DNA of 64,000 bases from Stutzerimonas stutzeri (lineage in GTDB: Bacteria; Pseudomonadota; Gammaproteobacteria; Pseudomonadales; Pseudomonadaceae), in assembly GCF_018138085.1 (NCBI RefSeq), contig NZ_CP073105.1, forward strand, positions 3,658,001-3,722,000, given 5' to 3'. The notes beneath the pieces were generated by a model that saw nothing but the letters and a program-made list of their open reading frames with translations, was not told the origin of the DNA and searched no databases. Shown one piece after another: positions 44,558 to 54,585 of the stretch (its first letter is position 1; each line of letters begins with the position of its first letter). Made by a program: the position numbers and the translations under genes.

Positions 44558-46660
44558 ATGCATACGCTCTTTCTCGCCCCCAGCGGTTTCGGTGGCGGCC
44601 TCAATTCCGTCAGCCTTGGCCTGATCCGGGCGCTGGAACGCGCCGGGTTGAAGGTTGGCTTCTTCAAGCCCATCGCTCAGCCCTTCCCGCTCGATCAAGG
44701 GCGCGAGCGCTCCTGCGTGCTGGTGGAAAACACGCTGAACATCGCCGCCCCGGTCCCGCTGCCTTTGGAGCAGGTGGAGCGCCAGTTGGCCGATGGCGAG
44801 CTCGACCTGCTGCTCGAGGATGTAGTCAGCCGTTATCAGGAAGTCGCCACCGGCAAGGATGTGGTCATCGTCGAAGGCATGGTGCCCACCCGCGAGTTCA
44901 ACCATACCTCGCGCATCAATACCCACCTGGCGAAAAGCCTGGATGCGGAGGTCATCCTGATCGCCGCGCAGGGCACCGATACCCTCAAGCGCATGGCCGA
45001 GCGGATCGAGATTCAGGCGCAGCTGTTCGGTGGCGCCAAGGATCCGAAAGTACTCGGCGTGATCCTCAACAAGATCAAGAGCGACGATGGCGTACCGGCT
45101 TTCGTCGAGCGCCTGAAAGAGCAGCTGCCGCTGCTCGGCAGCCAGGACTTCCAGTTGCTCGGCGCCATCCCCTACGCCGAGCGGCTGAACGCCCTGCGCA
45201 CCCGGGATATCGCCCAGCTGCTCGATGCCAAGGTGCTGCATGCCGGCGAAGCCGAGCGACGCCGGGTCGACAAGATCGTCCTGTGCGCCCGCGCCGTCCC
45301 CAACACCGTGCAGTTGCTGGAACCCGGCGTTCTGGTCGTCACGCCCGGTGATCGTGACGACATCATCCTGGCGGCGAGCCTGGCCTCGCTCAATGGCGTC
45401 GAGCTGGCCGGACTGCTGCTGTGCAGCGACTTCGCTCCGGATCCTCGCATTCTCGAGCTGTGCAAGGCCGCGCTCGATGGCGGCCTGCCGGTCATGACGG
45501 TACAGACCGGCTCCTACGACACCGCTACCAATCTGTTCGCCCTGAACAAGGAGACGCCGGCCGACGATATCGAGCGCGCTAGCCAGGTTACCGATTTCAT
45601 CGCCCAGCACTTGCAGCCCGAGCTGCTGCATACGCGCCTCAGCGTGCCACGCAGCGAGCTGCGCCTGTCGCCTCCGGCGTTCCGCTATCAGCTGGTCCGC
45701 CGTGCACAGCAGGCCAACAAGCGCATCGTACTGCCGGAAGGCAACGAGCCACGCACCATCCGCGCGGCGGCGATCTGCCAGGAGCGCGGCATCGCGCGCT
45801 GCGTATTGCTGGCCAAACCCGAAGAAGTGCAGGCCGTCGCCCGCGAGCAAGGCATCCTGTTGCCGGCCAGCCTGGAAATTCTCGACCCCGAGCTGATCCT
45901 CAACCATTACGTCGAACCCATGTGCGAGATGCGCAAGGCAAAGGGACTGACCCCTGATGATGCTCGCGAACAGCTCAAGGACACCGTCGTGCTGGGCACC
46001 ATGATGCTGGCGCTCGACGAGGTCGACGGCCTGGTTTCCGGCGCGGTGCACACCACCGCCAACACCATTCGCCCGGCACTGCAGCTGATCAAGACCGCGC
46101 CGGGCTACAGCCTGGTGTCCTCGGTGTTCTTCATGCTGCTGCCCGACCAGGTGCTGGTCTATGGCGACTGCGCAGTCAATCCCAACCCGAACGCCGCCGA
46201 GCTGGCCGAGATCGCCCTGCAGAGCGCCGAGTCCGCCGTCGCCCTGGGCGTCAACCCGCGCGTGGCGATGATCAGCTATTCCACCGGTACATCCGGCAGC
46301 GGCGCGGAGGTGGAGAAGGTCGCCGAGGCGACCCGCATCGCCCAGGCACGCGCACCCGAGCTGCCGATCGACGGTCCGCTGCAGTACGACGCCGCCTCCG
46401 TGCTGAGCGTCGGCCGTCAGAAGGCGCCGAACAGCAAGGTGGCCGGACAAGCCACGGTGTTCATCTTCCCCGACCTGAACACCGGTAACACGACTTACAA
46501 GGCGGTTCAGCGCAGCGCCAACGTGATCAGCGTCGGCCCGATGCTGCAAGGCCTGCGCAAGCCGGTCAACGACCTGTCCCGCGGCGCGCTGGTCGACGAT
46601 ATCGTCTTCACCATCGCGCTCACTGCGCTACAGGCCGACAGCGGCAAGCAAGCCGAGTAA
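44558..46660 (+). CDS. pta: Phosphate acetyltransferase (long form)
   Basis: Pta makes acetyl phosphate from acetyl-CoA and phosphate. The 700-residue form joins an N-terminal P-loop-like domain (about 1-220), a DRTGG domain (about 220-340) and the C-terminal catalytic domain (from about 370). The last includes RIVLPEGNEPRTIRAAAICQERG, NPNPNAAELAEIALQSAESA and FPDLNTGNTTYKAVQRSA. It starts at ATG 44558 with CAGGAG upstream. The first Walker-like loop reads SGFGGGLNSVSLG, lacking the usual GKT. Confidence 0.96.
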   Translation: MHTLFLAPSGFGGGLNSVSLGLIRALERAGLKVGFFKPIAQPFPLDQGRERSCVLVENTLNIAAPVPLPLEQVERQLADGELDLLLEDVVSRYQEVATGKDVVIVEGMVPTREFNHTSRINTHLAKSLDAEVILIAAQGTDTLKRMAERIEIQAQLFGGAKDPKVLGVILNKIKSDDGVPAFVERLKEQLPLLGSQDFQLLGAIPYAERLNALRTRDIAQLLDAKVLHAGEAERRRVDKIVLCARAVPNTVQLLEPGVLVVTPGDRDDIILAASLASLNGVELAGLLLCSDFAPDPRILELCKAALDGGLPVMTVQTGSYDTATNLFALNKETPADDIERASQVTDFIAQHLQPELLHTRLSVPRSELRLSPPAFRYQLVRRAQQANKRIVLPEGNEPRTIRAAAICQERGIARCVLLAKPEEVQAVAREQGILLPASLEILDPELILNHYVEPMCEMRKAKGLTPDDAREQLKDTVVLGTMMLALDEVDGLVSGAVHTTANTIRPALQLIKTAPGYSLVSSVFFMLLPDQVLVYGDCAVNPNPNAAELAEIALQSAESAVALGVNPRVAMISYSTGTSGSGAEVEKVAEATRIAQARAPELPIDGPLQYDAASVLSVGRQKAPNSKVAGQATVFIFPDLNTGNTTYKAVQRSANVISVGPMLQGLRKPVNDLSRGALVDDIVFTIALTALQADSGKQAE

Positions 46661-46672
46661 CCCACCGGCGTC

Positions 46673-46709
46673 ACGACATGCCTGGCCTGCCTCGGGCCAG
46701 GCATGTCGT
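46673..46709. terminator. Hairpin after pta
   Basis: A perfect 15-bp stem (ACGACATGCCTGGCC / GGCCAGGCATGTCGT) with a 7-base loop lies 12 bases after the pta stop. No T-run follows, so a factor-dependent or processing role is as likely as classical termination. Confidence 0.55.
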
Positions 46710-46786
46710 CATTCGGTATTCCTAGCTTGCAGTTCGGTGCGCAATCGGTACGCTTGCCGCCTTTCGACGGATATACGAGCCAATCG

Positions 46787-47695
46787 ATGCTGAGTGTCCT
46801 TCCTGCTCCGCTCCGGGGCGTCCTTGCCGGCTTGGCGCTGGCGCTGAATACCTTGTTCTGGTGCTGGCCGCTTTTTGCGCTCTCGCTGTTGAAACTGGCG
46901 TTGCCGTTCCCACGCATCCAACGCGTACTGCGCTTCGGGATGCACTGGGTCGCCGAGTCATGGATGGCGGGCAACGGCCGCTGGATGGACAGCGTGCGCC
47001 GCACCCGTTGGGACGTGCAGGGCCTGGACAAGGTCGACATGCGGCACTCCTACCTGGTCACCAGCAACCATCAGAGCTGGGCCGATATCCTGATGCTGCA
47101 ATACCAGCTGAACCGCCGCATGCCGATTCTAAAGTTCTTTCTCAAGCAGGAGCTGATCTGGGTGCCGGTGATCGGCCTGTGCTGGTGGGCACTGGAATTC
47201 CCGTTCATGAAGCGCTTCAGCAAGGAATACCTGACCAAGTATCCGGAAAAGCGTGGCGAGGATCTGGCGACCACCCGCAAGGCCTGCGAGCGCTATCGGA
47301 CCAACCCGGTGTCGGTGTTCAATTTCCTCGAAGGCACCCGCTTCACCGGGGACAAGCACAACGAGCAGGCCTCACCCTACCGTTACCTGCTCAAGCCCAG
47401 GGCCGGCGGTATCGCCTTCGTGATCGACGCGATGGGCGAACAGCTGACGTCGCTGATCAACATCACTATTCATTACCCGGACGGCAACCCGAGCTTCTGG
47501 GACCTGCTGTGCGGACGCATCGCCCAGGTGGTGATGCGTATCGAGTCGCAACCCATCCCCGCCGAGTTCCTGCATCGCAGCTACGATCAGGACGAGGGCT
47601 ACCGGCTGGCGTTCCAGCAATGGGTCAACCAGCTCTGGAGTGAAAAGGACGCCCAGCTCGAAACCCTCCACCGCCAGTACCCGCCGGCCCGCTGA
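46787..47695 (+). CDS. PlsC-family acyltransferase (YihG-like)
   Basis: The 302-residue protein has an N-terminal membrane helix pair. The PlsC motifs follow in order: NHQSWAD (HX4D), FPFMKRFSKEYLTKYPEKRGED and FNFLEGTRFTGDKH. The YihG-type acyltransferases resemble this layout and contribute to phosphatidic acid acylation. The start (ATG 46787) has only a weak ribosome site. It follows pta as in P. aeruginosa (PA0834 next to PA0835). Confidence 0.88.
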   Translation: MLSVLPAPLRGVLAGLALALNTLFWCWPLFALSLLKLALPFPRIQRVLRFGMHWVAESWMAGNGRWMDSVRRTRWDVQGLDKVDMRHSYLVTSNHQSWADILMLQYQLNRRMPILKFFLKQELIWVPVIGLCWWALEFPFMKRFSKEYLTKYPEKRGEDLATTRKACERYRTNPVSVFNFLEGTRFTGDKHNEQASPYRYLLKPRAGGIAFVIDAMGEQLTSLINITIHYPDGNPSFWDLLCGRIAQVVMRIESQPIPAEFLHRSYDQDEGYRLAFQQWVNQLWSEKDAQLETLHRQYPPAR

Positions 47696-47708
47696 CCTCG
47701 GCAGCTGG

Positions 47709-49847
47709 CTATTCGGACCAACTGTCCTGGTCGGCCCAGTCGACCGTCCGGGGGAACGCCAGGGCGTCGTCGACCGACAGGCCCGGGGCCACCAGGAAGC
47801 CCTGCATCACCTGGCAATCGTGAGCGATCAGCCAGTCTCGCTGGGCCAGGGTTTCAACCCCCTCGGCAATCACCTCCAGGCCCAGATTGCGCCCCAGGTC
47901 GATGATGGTGCTGACCACGGCCGCATCGCGGGGCGAGTCGAGCATATTGGCGATGAACAGCCGGTCGATCTTCAGCGTGTCCAGATCGAAATGCCGCAGG
48001 TAGGCCAGCGAGGAATAGCCGGTGCCGAAATCGTCCACCGCCACCCTGACACCCAGCTCGCGCAATTGTCGAAGCTTGTCGCAGCTCTGCTCGAGATCTT
48101 GCATCAGCGCCCCTTCGGTAACCTCCAGCTCAAGCTGGCGCGGGTCGAGCTGTGACTCCTCGAGCAGACGGCGCAGTTCGTCTATCAGACCTGCCCGACC
48201 GAACTGCACCGGACTGATGTTGAAGCTCAGGATCATCTTTTCGCCGAACCGCTCGCGCCAATCACGACACTGGGCGAGCCCTTCGCGCAGGGCCCACTCG
48301 CCGACGCGGTCGATCAGCCGGGTTTCCTCCAGCAATGGAATGAACACGTTCGGCTCGACCTTGCCACGGCCACTGTAGTCCCAGCGCAGCAGCGCCTCGA
48401 AGCCGCGCAGCTCACCTGTTTCGAGGATCACCTGCGGCTGGTACGCCAGGGCGAAACCATTGCGCTCGATGGTGCTGCGCAGGTTCTCCTCCATCATCAG
48501 GCGCGCATGCGCGCGGCCGTTCATCTCGTTAGAGAAGAAGCGGTATTGCTGGCGGCCATTGCGCTTGGCTTCATACATGGCCATGTCCGCGGAGCGCAGC
48601 AGTTCCTCGACGCTCTGGCCGCAATCGGGGAAATGGGCGATGCCGATACTGGCGCCCAAGGTGACATCGGTGCCGTCAATAGTGTGGCGCACCGAAATCA
48701 GCTCGATCAGCTTCTCCGCCACCTTGGCGGCGTCTTCGGGATGATCCAGCGAGTCGAGCAGCGCGGTGAACTCGTCACCCCCCATGCGGGCGATGATGTC
48801 GTACGGACGCATGCAGGCCTCCAGCACCCTTGCCACCCGGCAAAGAATCTCGTCGCCGGCATCGTGTCCCAGCGAGTCGTTGATGCGCTTGAACCCGTCC
48901 AGATCGATGTAGAGGATCGCCATGCGCTTGCCGTTCCGGTCGACCCGCGCCAGCGCCGATTCCAGCGCCTGGTGGAAGCCGCGTCGGTTCAACAGGCCTG
49001 TCAGCGAGTCGGTGACCGCCTGCGTTTCCAGCTGTACGTGCAGATTGCGCACTACCGACATGTCCAGCGCGATGACCACCATCGAGCGCTGCTGGCGTGG
49101 CAGCGGCGACGACGACAAGGCCACCGGCAAGGTACCGCCGTTGGCGGTATGGAGCTGCGCCTCGTGCAGACGGTAGGTGTTACCGCTGCGCCATTGCCTG
49201 TAGAACTCCGTGTCGCGCCAGGCCTCGGGCATCTGTGGCGCGGCGAGATGATCGACCAACGCCGTGCCCTGCAGGTCATCGATGCTGGTGTGCAGCATCT
49301 GGGCGATCGCCGGATTGGCGAAATTGATATAGCCATCCTCACCCACCACCAGAATGCCCTCGGCGGCGTTGTTCAACACCGAGGCATTGAACGCGCGGGC
49401 ACTGTCGAGCTGCTGGGTCAGCAGCTGCAAGTCGCGACGATTGTGTTCGTGGCTGAGCAGTGTGTTGATCTTGTGCTTGAGGACCTGCGGATCGAAGGGC
49501 TTGAGGATGAAATCCACCGCCCCGGTCGCATAACCACGCAACACCGACTCACGGGTATGTGCGATGGCCGAGACGAAAATGATCGGCGTGTAGCGCGTAT
49601 GCGGGCTGCCACGCATCAGACGCGCCACTTCGAAGCCATCCATGCCCGGCATCTGAACGTCGAGCAGCACCAGCTCTACGTCCATGTCGAGCAGCGCCTG
49701 CAGCGCCGCTTCGCCGGAATTCACGGTATGCACCTGCCAGTCACCATCGCCAAGCAGGGCTTCCATGGCGACCAGATTCGCCTCGCGGTCATCGACCACC
49801 AGCAGCGTCCGGGTACGGGGCTGCGATTTGGCTTGTAACCGGGCCAT
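47709..49847 (-). CDS. REC-PAS-GGDEF-EAL response regulator
   Basis: The 712-residue protein has a REC domain (about 14-130; LLDVQMPGMDG phosphoacceptor), a PAS domain (about 165-285), a GGDEF domain with intact GGDEF (356-360) and inhibitory site RPYD five residues before, and an EAL domain (EAL at 484-486; LSFNISP, LELEVTEG, VDDFGTGYSSL, LKIDR, IAEGVE). Both synthesis and breakdown of c-di-GMP look possible. The ATG with GAGGAAAG upstream was chosen. The hybrid kinase upstream is the probable phosphodonor. Confidence 0.93.
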   Translation of the reverse strand: MARLQAKSQPRTRTLLVVDDREANLVAMEALLGDGDWQVHTVNSGEAALQALLDMDVELVLLDVQMPGMDGFEVARLMRGSPHTRYTPIIFVSAIAHTRESVLRGYATGAVDFILKPFDPQVLKHKINTLLSHEHNRRDLQLLTQQLDSARAFNASVLNNAAEGILVVGEDGYINFANPAIAQMLHTSIDDLQGTALVDHLAAPQMPEAWRDTEFYRQWRSGNTYRLHEAQLHTANGGTLPVALSSSPLPRQQRSMVVIALDMSVVRNLHVQLETQAVTDSLTGLLNRRGFHQALESALARVDRNGKRMAILYIDLDGFKRINDSLGHDAGDEILCRVARVLEACMRPYDIIARMGGDEFTALLDSLDHPEDAAKVAEKLIELISVRHTIDGTDVTLGASIGIAHFPDCGQSVEELLRSADMAMYEAKRNGRQQYRFFSNEMNGRAHARLMMEENLRSTIERNGFALAYQPQVILETGELRGFEALLRWDYSGRGKVEPNVFIPLLEETRLIDRVGEWALREGLAQCRDWRERFGEKMILSFNISPVQFGRAGLIDELRRLLEESQLDPRQLELEVTEGALMQDLEQSCDKLRQLRELGVRVAVDDFGTGYSSLAYLRHFDLDTLKIDRLFIANMLDSPRDAAVVSTIIDLGRNLGLEVIAEGVETLAQRDWLIAHDCQVMQGFLVAPGLSVDDALAFPRTVDWADQDSWSE

Positions 49848-49943
49848 CAGCGCTTTCCTCTGCCCGGCGAACAGCCATTTCCGACAACGACGGCGCTGGC
49901 CGCTGCGCCAATCCGGCATGAACGATGCGTCACACGCTTCTCC

Positions 49944-52900
49944 TTATGGGCTCTTGTGAGGGTCATCGACCCGCGCCAGACAACGCCGCAGCAGCTCGAC
50001 CAAACTGCAACCCTCGACCGGTTTGAACAGAACATCGTCCGCACCAAGGGCGATGCTCTGGTCCCGGGCGGCCGGATCGTCACCGACCACCAATGCCACG
50101 ATCGGCACCTGACAACCATAGTCGTTTCTCAGCTGTCGGATCAGCGCAGGCGCGCCCTCATTCGGGAGAGCCATGTCGACCAGAGCCAGATCAAACGCAT
50201 CTTCGTCGAATCGCTCGAGCGCTTCGACGCCGTTGGTCGCCGGAACCACCTGCAACCCCTGCTCGTCGAGCAGGGCGCTCAGGGCGTAGATCGCCCGCAC
50301 GTCCGAATCCACCAGCAGCACCCGCTGCCCCAGCAGCGGTCGTCCCGCTTCCTCCATGCCCAGCGCCGCGGACTCAGCCGCGGCGGGCTTCAATGCATTT
50401 TCCATATGCTCCAGTCCCTCTGTTTTTGACAACGCAACCGATGGATAACGCCGAAGCCGCTGCAGATTCTTTTCCGACAGCGGCTTTTGGCTGTTGAGTA
50501 CTACACGCACGCCTTCGAGCGGCCGTAGGCGATCCAGAGCCTCGAGCAGGTCCAGGCCATCTTCGCCGGGCAGATCGAAATCGATGACCAGCGCCGTGAA
50601 GCTGTGCTCGGCATATGCCAGCCTCGCTTCATCGCTGCGCTGGCATTCGGTGACCCGGTACCCGAGGCGATCAAAGTGTTCACGCAGTTGCCGGCGTCGT
50701 TGCGGATCGGTTTCCACCAACAGCAACGTCATCGAACGCTCTTCCTGGCGCGCCAGATCGACGAACAGACGTTCCAGCTCCGCCTGGGCCACCGGCTTGA
50801 GCAGGTAGCGTGAACCATCGTCCGCCCAGCCCTGCGGCTGCGGCACGCAGGAGATAATGAACACGGGTGTGTCCTGGTGACGAGGATCGGCGCGCAACAT
50901 GCGGTGAACCTGCCAGCCGCTGATATCGGGCAGCAGAATGTCAAGGATGACCGCCGCGAACCGCTCCTGGCGAAGCGCGTCCAGCCCCTCCTGGCCGGTG
51001 CCACAGATCACGCAGGGAAAGCCATGGGACTGCGCGACTTCGGCCACCACCGAGGCGAAGTCGGCATCGTCCTCGACGATCAGCAGGCCACCGCCCTGCC
51101 CCCGGTGCGGCGAGGTCCGCAGCGTCCGGATCTCGGTCGTCGCGGCCAGCTTCAATGGCAACTCGACGGTAAAACTCGAGCCCTGACCCGGCGCGCTCTT
51201 GAGACGAATACCGCCTCCCAGCACCTCGGCCAGCTGCCTGGCAATGGCCAGCCCGAGCCCGGTACCACCGTACTGCCGACTGATAGAGCCGTCGATCTGC
51301 TGGAACGCCTGGAAGATGCGTTCGTGCTGATCCTCGGCGATGCCGATGCCGGTGTCGTTGACGCAGATTCGCAGCATGGCCTCATCGCCGGGCTGCTCTG
51401 ACGGTTCGCACGACACGTGGACATCCACTGATCCTTGCTCGGTGAACTTCAAGGCATTGGTGACAAGGTTGCGCAGGATCTGCTGCAAGCGCGCCCGGTC
51501 GCTGACTATCGAGACCGGCACGTTAGGGTCTATGCGCGAGGAGAGAGACAATCCGTTCTGTTCGGCCATCGGCTCGAGCCCGGAGAGCAATTCGGCCAGT
51601 AGCTCGGCCAGGTCGACCGGCTCCGGCTTGATCTGCATGTGGCCGGCCTCGATCTTCGCCAGATCGAGCACGTCGTTGATGAGCTGCAGCAGGTCCTGGC
51701 CGGCACGGTGAATGATGTCGGCGTGCCGAACCTGCTTGTCGGTCAGGTTGCTCGCCGCGTTCTGCCTCATCTGGTCGCTCAGGATCAGGATGCTGTTGAG
51801 CGGCGTGCGCAACTCATGCGACATGTTGGCGAGAAACTCGGACTTGTAACGATTGGCCACCACCAGCTCGTTGGCCTGGTCGCGCAGACGCCGCTCCGCC
51901 GCCTTGCGATGGCCGATATCGATCACCACCGCCTGCACCAGCAGCTCTTCGCCGCTGCGCAGCGGCGACAAGCCGACTTCGACTGGCAGTAGATGACCGT
52001 CCCGGTGCCGACCATACAGCTCGCGGTTTTCGCCGAGGCGAAGTGACTCGGTCGCCTGCCCGAAGCGGTGCCGCACCTCGTGGTAGGCCCTGCGCATCGA
52101 CTCGGGGATCAACAATTCCACCGGCTGGCCCAGCAACTCCTGGCGGCTGTAGCCGAACAGCAGCTCGGTCTGTCGGTTGACCATGACGATGCGCCCGTCG
52201 TAGTCGAACAGCAGGAAGGCGTTCGGCGACGCCTCGACGACATTACGGAATCGCTCTTCGTCACGCTTGCGCTGCTGCAGGTCGACCAGATTGAGCAGGT
52301 GGTGAATGCCGTCATCGCGCCTGAAACTGGTCAGGCTCAGAGAGACGGGGATGGGCGTGCCATCCTCGCGCAATGCCTGGCTTTCCTGGTGATTGGCCTC
52401 CATTCGCGCGCCGCCGAGCGGATCGCTCAGTGCGCCCGGCACATACCGGCTGAGGCGCTCACCGGCAAGCAGCCCTGCACTGCTTCCGAGCAGCGCCGCG
52501 GCACTCTGGTTGGCCAGCTCGATTCGCCCACGGTCGTTGCACAACAAGGTCGCCACCGGCAACTGCTCGATCAGTTGACGGAACCAGGCCTCGCGCTCCT
52601 GCAGTTGCGCGCCGAGGGCCTGACTGCTGCGCAGCGCCCGTTCGCGCAGATAGAGATAGCCACCGATCAGCAACGAAAACAGCACTGCTGCGGTCATCGC
52701 GGCCGCCAGATTGTATGCACCGCTGGTTCTGTTCAGCAGCGCTTCATATTCAGGTGTGCTGGCGACTTCCAGCTGCCAGCTGCGGCCGTACATGTAGATA
52801 TTGCGGGTGCGATGGAAGCGGGCATCACTGCTGACCGGCGCGCGCCCTACCAGCAGCGCCTCACCCGGCGCGGCGGCATCGAATAGCTGCAATTGGAACA

Positions 52901-53654
52901 GCTTGTTGCGCGAGCCCAGCACGCCCTCGATCAGATCGGTCAGCCGGAACGCACCGTGCAGCGTGCCGGCAAAGGCGGCCTGCCGCTCTTCCAGCGTGGT
53001 GATCGGTGCACCGACCCGGTATAGCGGGAGGTAAAGAAGGATGCCCACCTGCGCGTTCTGCTCGGTTTCCTGCTTGAGCCGTACCGGCCCGCTGAGCATG
53101 GGCGTGCCGATGTTGCGCGCGGCAGTGATGGCTTCCCTGCGCGTCCGCTCGCTCAGCATATCGAAGCCCACCACTCGACGATTGCGCCAGTCGAGCGGAT
53201 GGATGAAATCGGTGATCAGGTACTCGTCGCGCTCACCCGCCGGGTACATGCGGAAGTTGCCACGGCCATCGCCGCGAATCTGCTCGAGCACAGCGGCCAG
53301 ATTGTCCGCCCGCGCATAGCGCGCCAGCGCGACCGCCTGAATACCGGGGTAGAAGTCCTGAAGCTGAAGCTGATCGACAGCGCGGTTCCACTCATCCAGC
53401 TTGACGGATTCGCCGCCCACGAAGAGACCGGCAAGCCCGCGCATGACCATTTCGTATGCGCGCATCCGCTCACGCAGATTACTTTCGACGTCGTTGACCG
53501 CCAGATTGAAGCGCTGCGCCTGCTCGGCGCGAATCCGGTCCTCCTGGACCTGCCATTGCCAGACGACCCATCCTCCGAGCCCGGCCATCAAGGCCAATGT
53601 CACTACCAATGGCAGCCAAGGCTTACGAGAATGGAGAGCAGAACGATCTACCAT
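49944..53654 (-). CDS. CHASE-PAS-PAS hybrid histidine kinase with three receiver domains
   Basis: The 1236-residue membrane kinase has two membrane segments (about 14-32 and 315-335) around a periplasmic CHASE-type sensor. Two PAS domains (about 350-470 and 470-590) follow, then HisKA (NMSHELRTPLN, His613) and HATPase_c (N-box RNLVTNALKF, GTGLGLAIARQLA), and then three REC domains (phosphoacceptor blocks DILLPD, DFDLPG, DMALPN). The third REC may relay to the REC of the GGDEF-EAL protein encoded 96 bases downstream. No Hpt domain is evident. Confidence 0.92.
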   Translation of the reverse strand: MVDRSALHSRKPWLPLVVTLALMAGLGGWVVWQWQVQEDRIRAEQAQRFNLAVNDVESNLRERMRAYEMVMRGLAGLFVGGESVKLDEWNRAVDQLQLQDFYPGIQAVALARYARADNLAAVLEQIRGDGRGNFRMYPAGERDEYLITDFIHPLDWRNRRVVGFDMLSERTRREAITAARNIGTPMLSGPVRLKQETEQNAQVGILLYLPLYRVGAPITTLEERQAAFAGTLHGAFRLTDLIEGVLGSRNKLFQLQLFDAAAPGEALLVGRAPVSSDARFHRTRNIYMYGRSWQLEVASTPEYEALLNRTSGAYNLAAAMTAAVLFSLLIGGYLYLRERALRSSQALGAQLQEREAWFRQLIEQLPVATLLCNDRGRIELANQSAAALLGSSAGLLAGERLSRYVPGALSDPLGGARMEANHQESQALREDGTPIPVSLSLTSFRRDDGIHHLLNLVDLQQRKRDEERFRNVVEASPNAFLLFDYDGRIVMVNRQTELLFGYSRQELLGQPVELLIPESMRRAYHEVRHRFGQATESLRLGENRELYGRHRDGHLLPVEVGLSPLRSGEELLVQAVVIDIGHRKAAERRLRDQANELVVANRYKSEFLANMSHELRTPLNSILILSDQMRQNAASNLTDKQVRHADIIHRAGQDLLQLINDVLDLAKIEAGHMQIKPEPVDLAELLAELLSGLEPMAEQNGLSLSSRIDPNVPVSIVSDRARLQQILRNLVTNALKFTEQGSVDVHVSCEPSEQPGDEAMLRICVNDTGIGIAEDQHERIFQAFQQIDGSISRQYGGTGLGLAIARQLAEVLGGGIRLKSAPGQGSSFTVELPLKLAATTEIRTLRTSPHRGQGGGLLIVEDDADFASVVAEVAQSHGFPCVICGTGQEGLDALRQERFAAVILDILLPDISGWQVHRMLRADPRHQDTPVFIISCVPQPQGWADDGSRYLLKPVAQAELERLFVDLARQEERSMTLLLVETDPQRRRQLREHFDRLGYRVTECQRSDEARLAYAEHSFTALVIDFDLPGEDGLDLLEALDRLRPLEGVRVVLNSQKPLSEKNLQRLRRYPSVALSKTEGLEHMENALKPAAAESAALGMEEAGRPLLGQRVLLVDSDVRAIYALSALLDEQGLQVVPATNGVEALERFDEDAFDLALVDMALPNEGAPALIRQLRNDYGCQVPIVALVVGDDPAARDQSIALGADDVLFKPVEGCSLVELLRRCLARVDDPHKSP

Positions 53655-53772
53655 TCAACCTCCTCAGTGCCACCACACGGCTGGCTGTCACCAGCTTCAG
53701 AGTCGTGGCGGCCTCAGAGGTTCAATGCTAGCTGAAGAAAAGATAGAACACTGACGCCACTTATATGGCGTA

Positions 53773-53795
53773 GACGGCCCCGTTGCGGGGCCGTC
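53773..53795. terminator. GC-rich hairpin after the OmpA-like gene
   Basis: GACGGCCCCG / CGGGGCCGTC with a 3-base loop lies 11 bases after the stop of the minus-strand OmpA-like gene. No T-run is present, so the assignment as terminator is tentative. Confidence 0.5.
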
Positions 53796-53806
53796 TGGGG
53801 AAAGAC

Positions 53807-54463
53807 TTACAGCGGCCGCAGGTTGATTTCCACCCGGCGGTTCTGCGCCCGTCCTGCGGCGGTGTCGTTGCTGGCGATGGGCTGGCTGGGGCCTGCACCG
53901 AAGGCGGAAATCCGCGCGGGCGCCACACCATTGCTTTCCAGGTAGGCCGCTACGCTACGCGCGCGCCGAGTGGACAGATCCTGATTGAGTTGCAGCGAGC
54001 CCGTGCTATCGGTGTGACCGACGATGTCTATGCCGTTCTTGTTGAACTCCTTGAACACCTGAACCAGCGAATTCAGGGTCGGATAGAAGCTGCTGGATAT
54101 GTCCGCCGAATTGCTCGGGAAGGTGATATTGCCCGGCATGACCAGCGTCAGGTTATTGCCGTCGCGCTGGACCTGCACGCCGGTGCCTTGCAGTGTCTGA
54201 CGCAGCTTGGCTTCCTGCGTATCGACGTAGTAGCCATAGCCGCCACCCGCCGCGCCGCCCACGGCCGCGCCGATCAGCGCGCCTTTGCCACGGTCTTTCT
54301 TGCTGGAAGTCGCAGCACCGATCACCGCCCCGCTGACCGCGCCAATGCCGCCATAGATGCCGGCCTTGCCTGCCTCGCGCTCACCGGTGTAAGGGTTGTT
54401 GGTACAGCCACCGAGCAGCGCCACGGTGGTGGCAATGGTGGTCAGCGTAATCAGCTTCTTCAT
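53807..54463 (-). CDS. OmpA family lipoprotein with glycine zipper (YiaD-like)
   Basis: The 218-residue protein has a lipoprotein signal (lipobox LLGGC, about residue 20). A glycine-zipper stretch (about 38-85, GGIGAVSGAVIGAA and GALIGAAVGGAAGGG) follows, and then a C-terminal OmpA peptidoglycan-binding domain (VGHTDSTGSLQLNQDLSTRRARSVAAYL; RAQNRRVEINL). It links outer membrane and peptidoglycan. YiaD in E. coli and PA0833 in P. aeruginosa are relatives. Confidence 0.92.
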   Translation of the reverse strand: MKKLITLTTIATTVALLGGCTNNPYTGEREAGKAGIYGGIGAVSGAVIGAATSSKKDRGKGALIGAAVGGAAGGGYGYYVDTQEAKLRQTLQGTGVQVQRDGNNLTLVMPGNITFPSNSADISSSFYPTLNSLVQVFKEFNKNGIDIVGHTDSTGSLQLNQDLSTRRARSVAAYLESNGVAPARISAFGAGPSQPIASNDTAAGRAQNRRVEINLRPL

Positions 54464-54585
54464 GGTTACTTCCTTTATCTGCGGGACCTCAGCCTGTCGA
54501 AAAATACCGTTCCAGGCTGCAATGCGGCGCTAGGTTAACATCCGTCCCGCATCAGAACCGGAACGCGCCGACGAACCCGCATGTC

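Noticed and set aside
48507..49838. 443-residue plus-strand ORF
   Set aside because: It is the shadow of the REC-PAS-GGDEF-EAL gene on the other strand.
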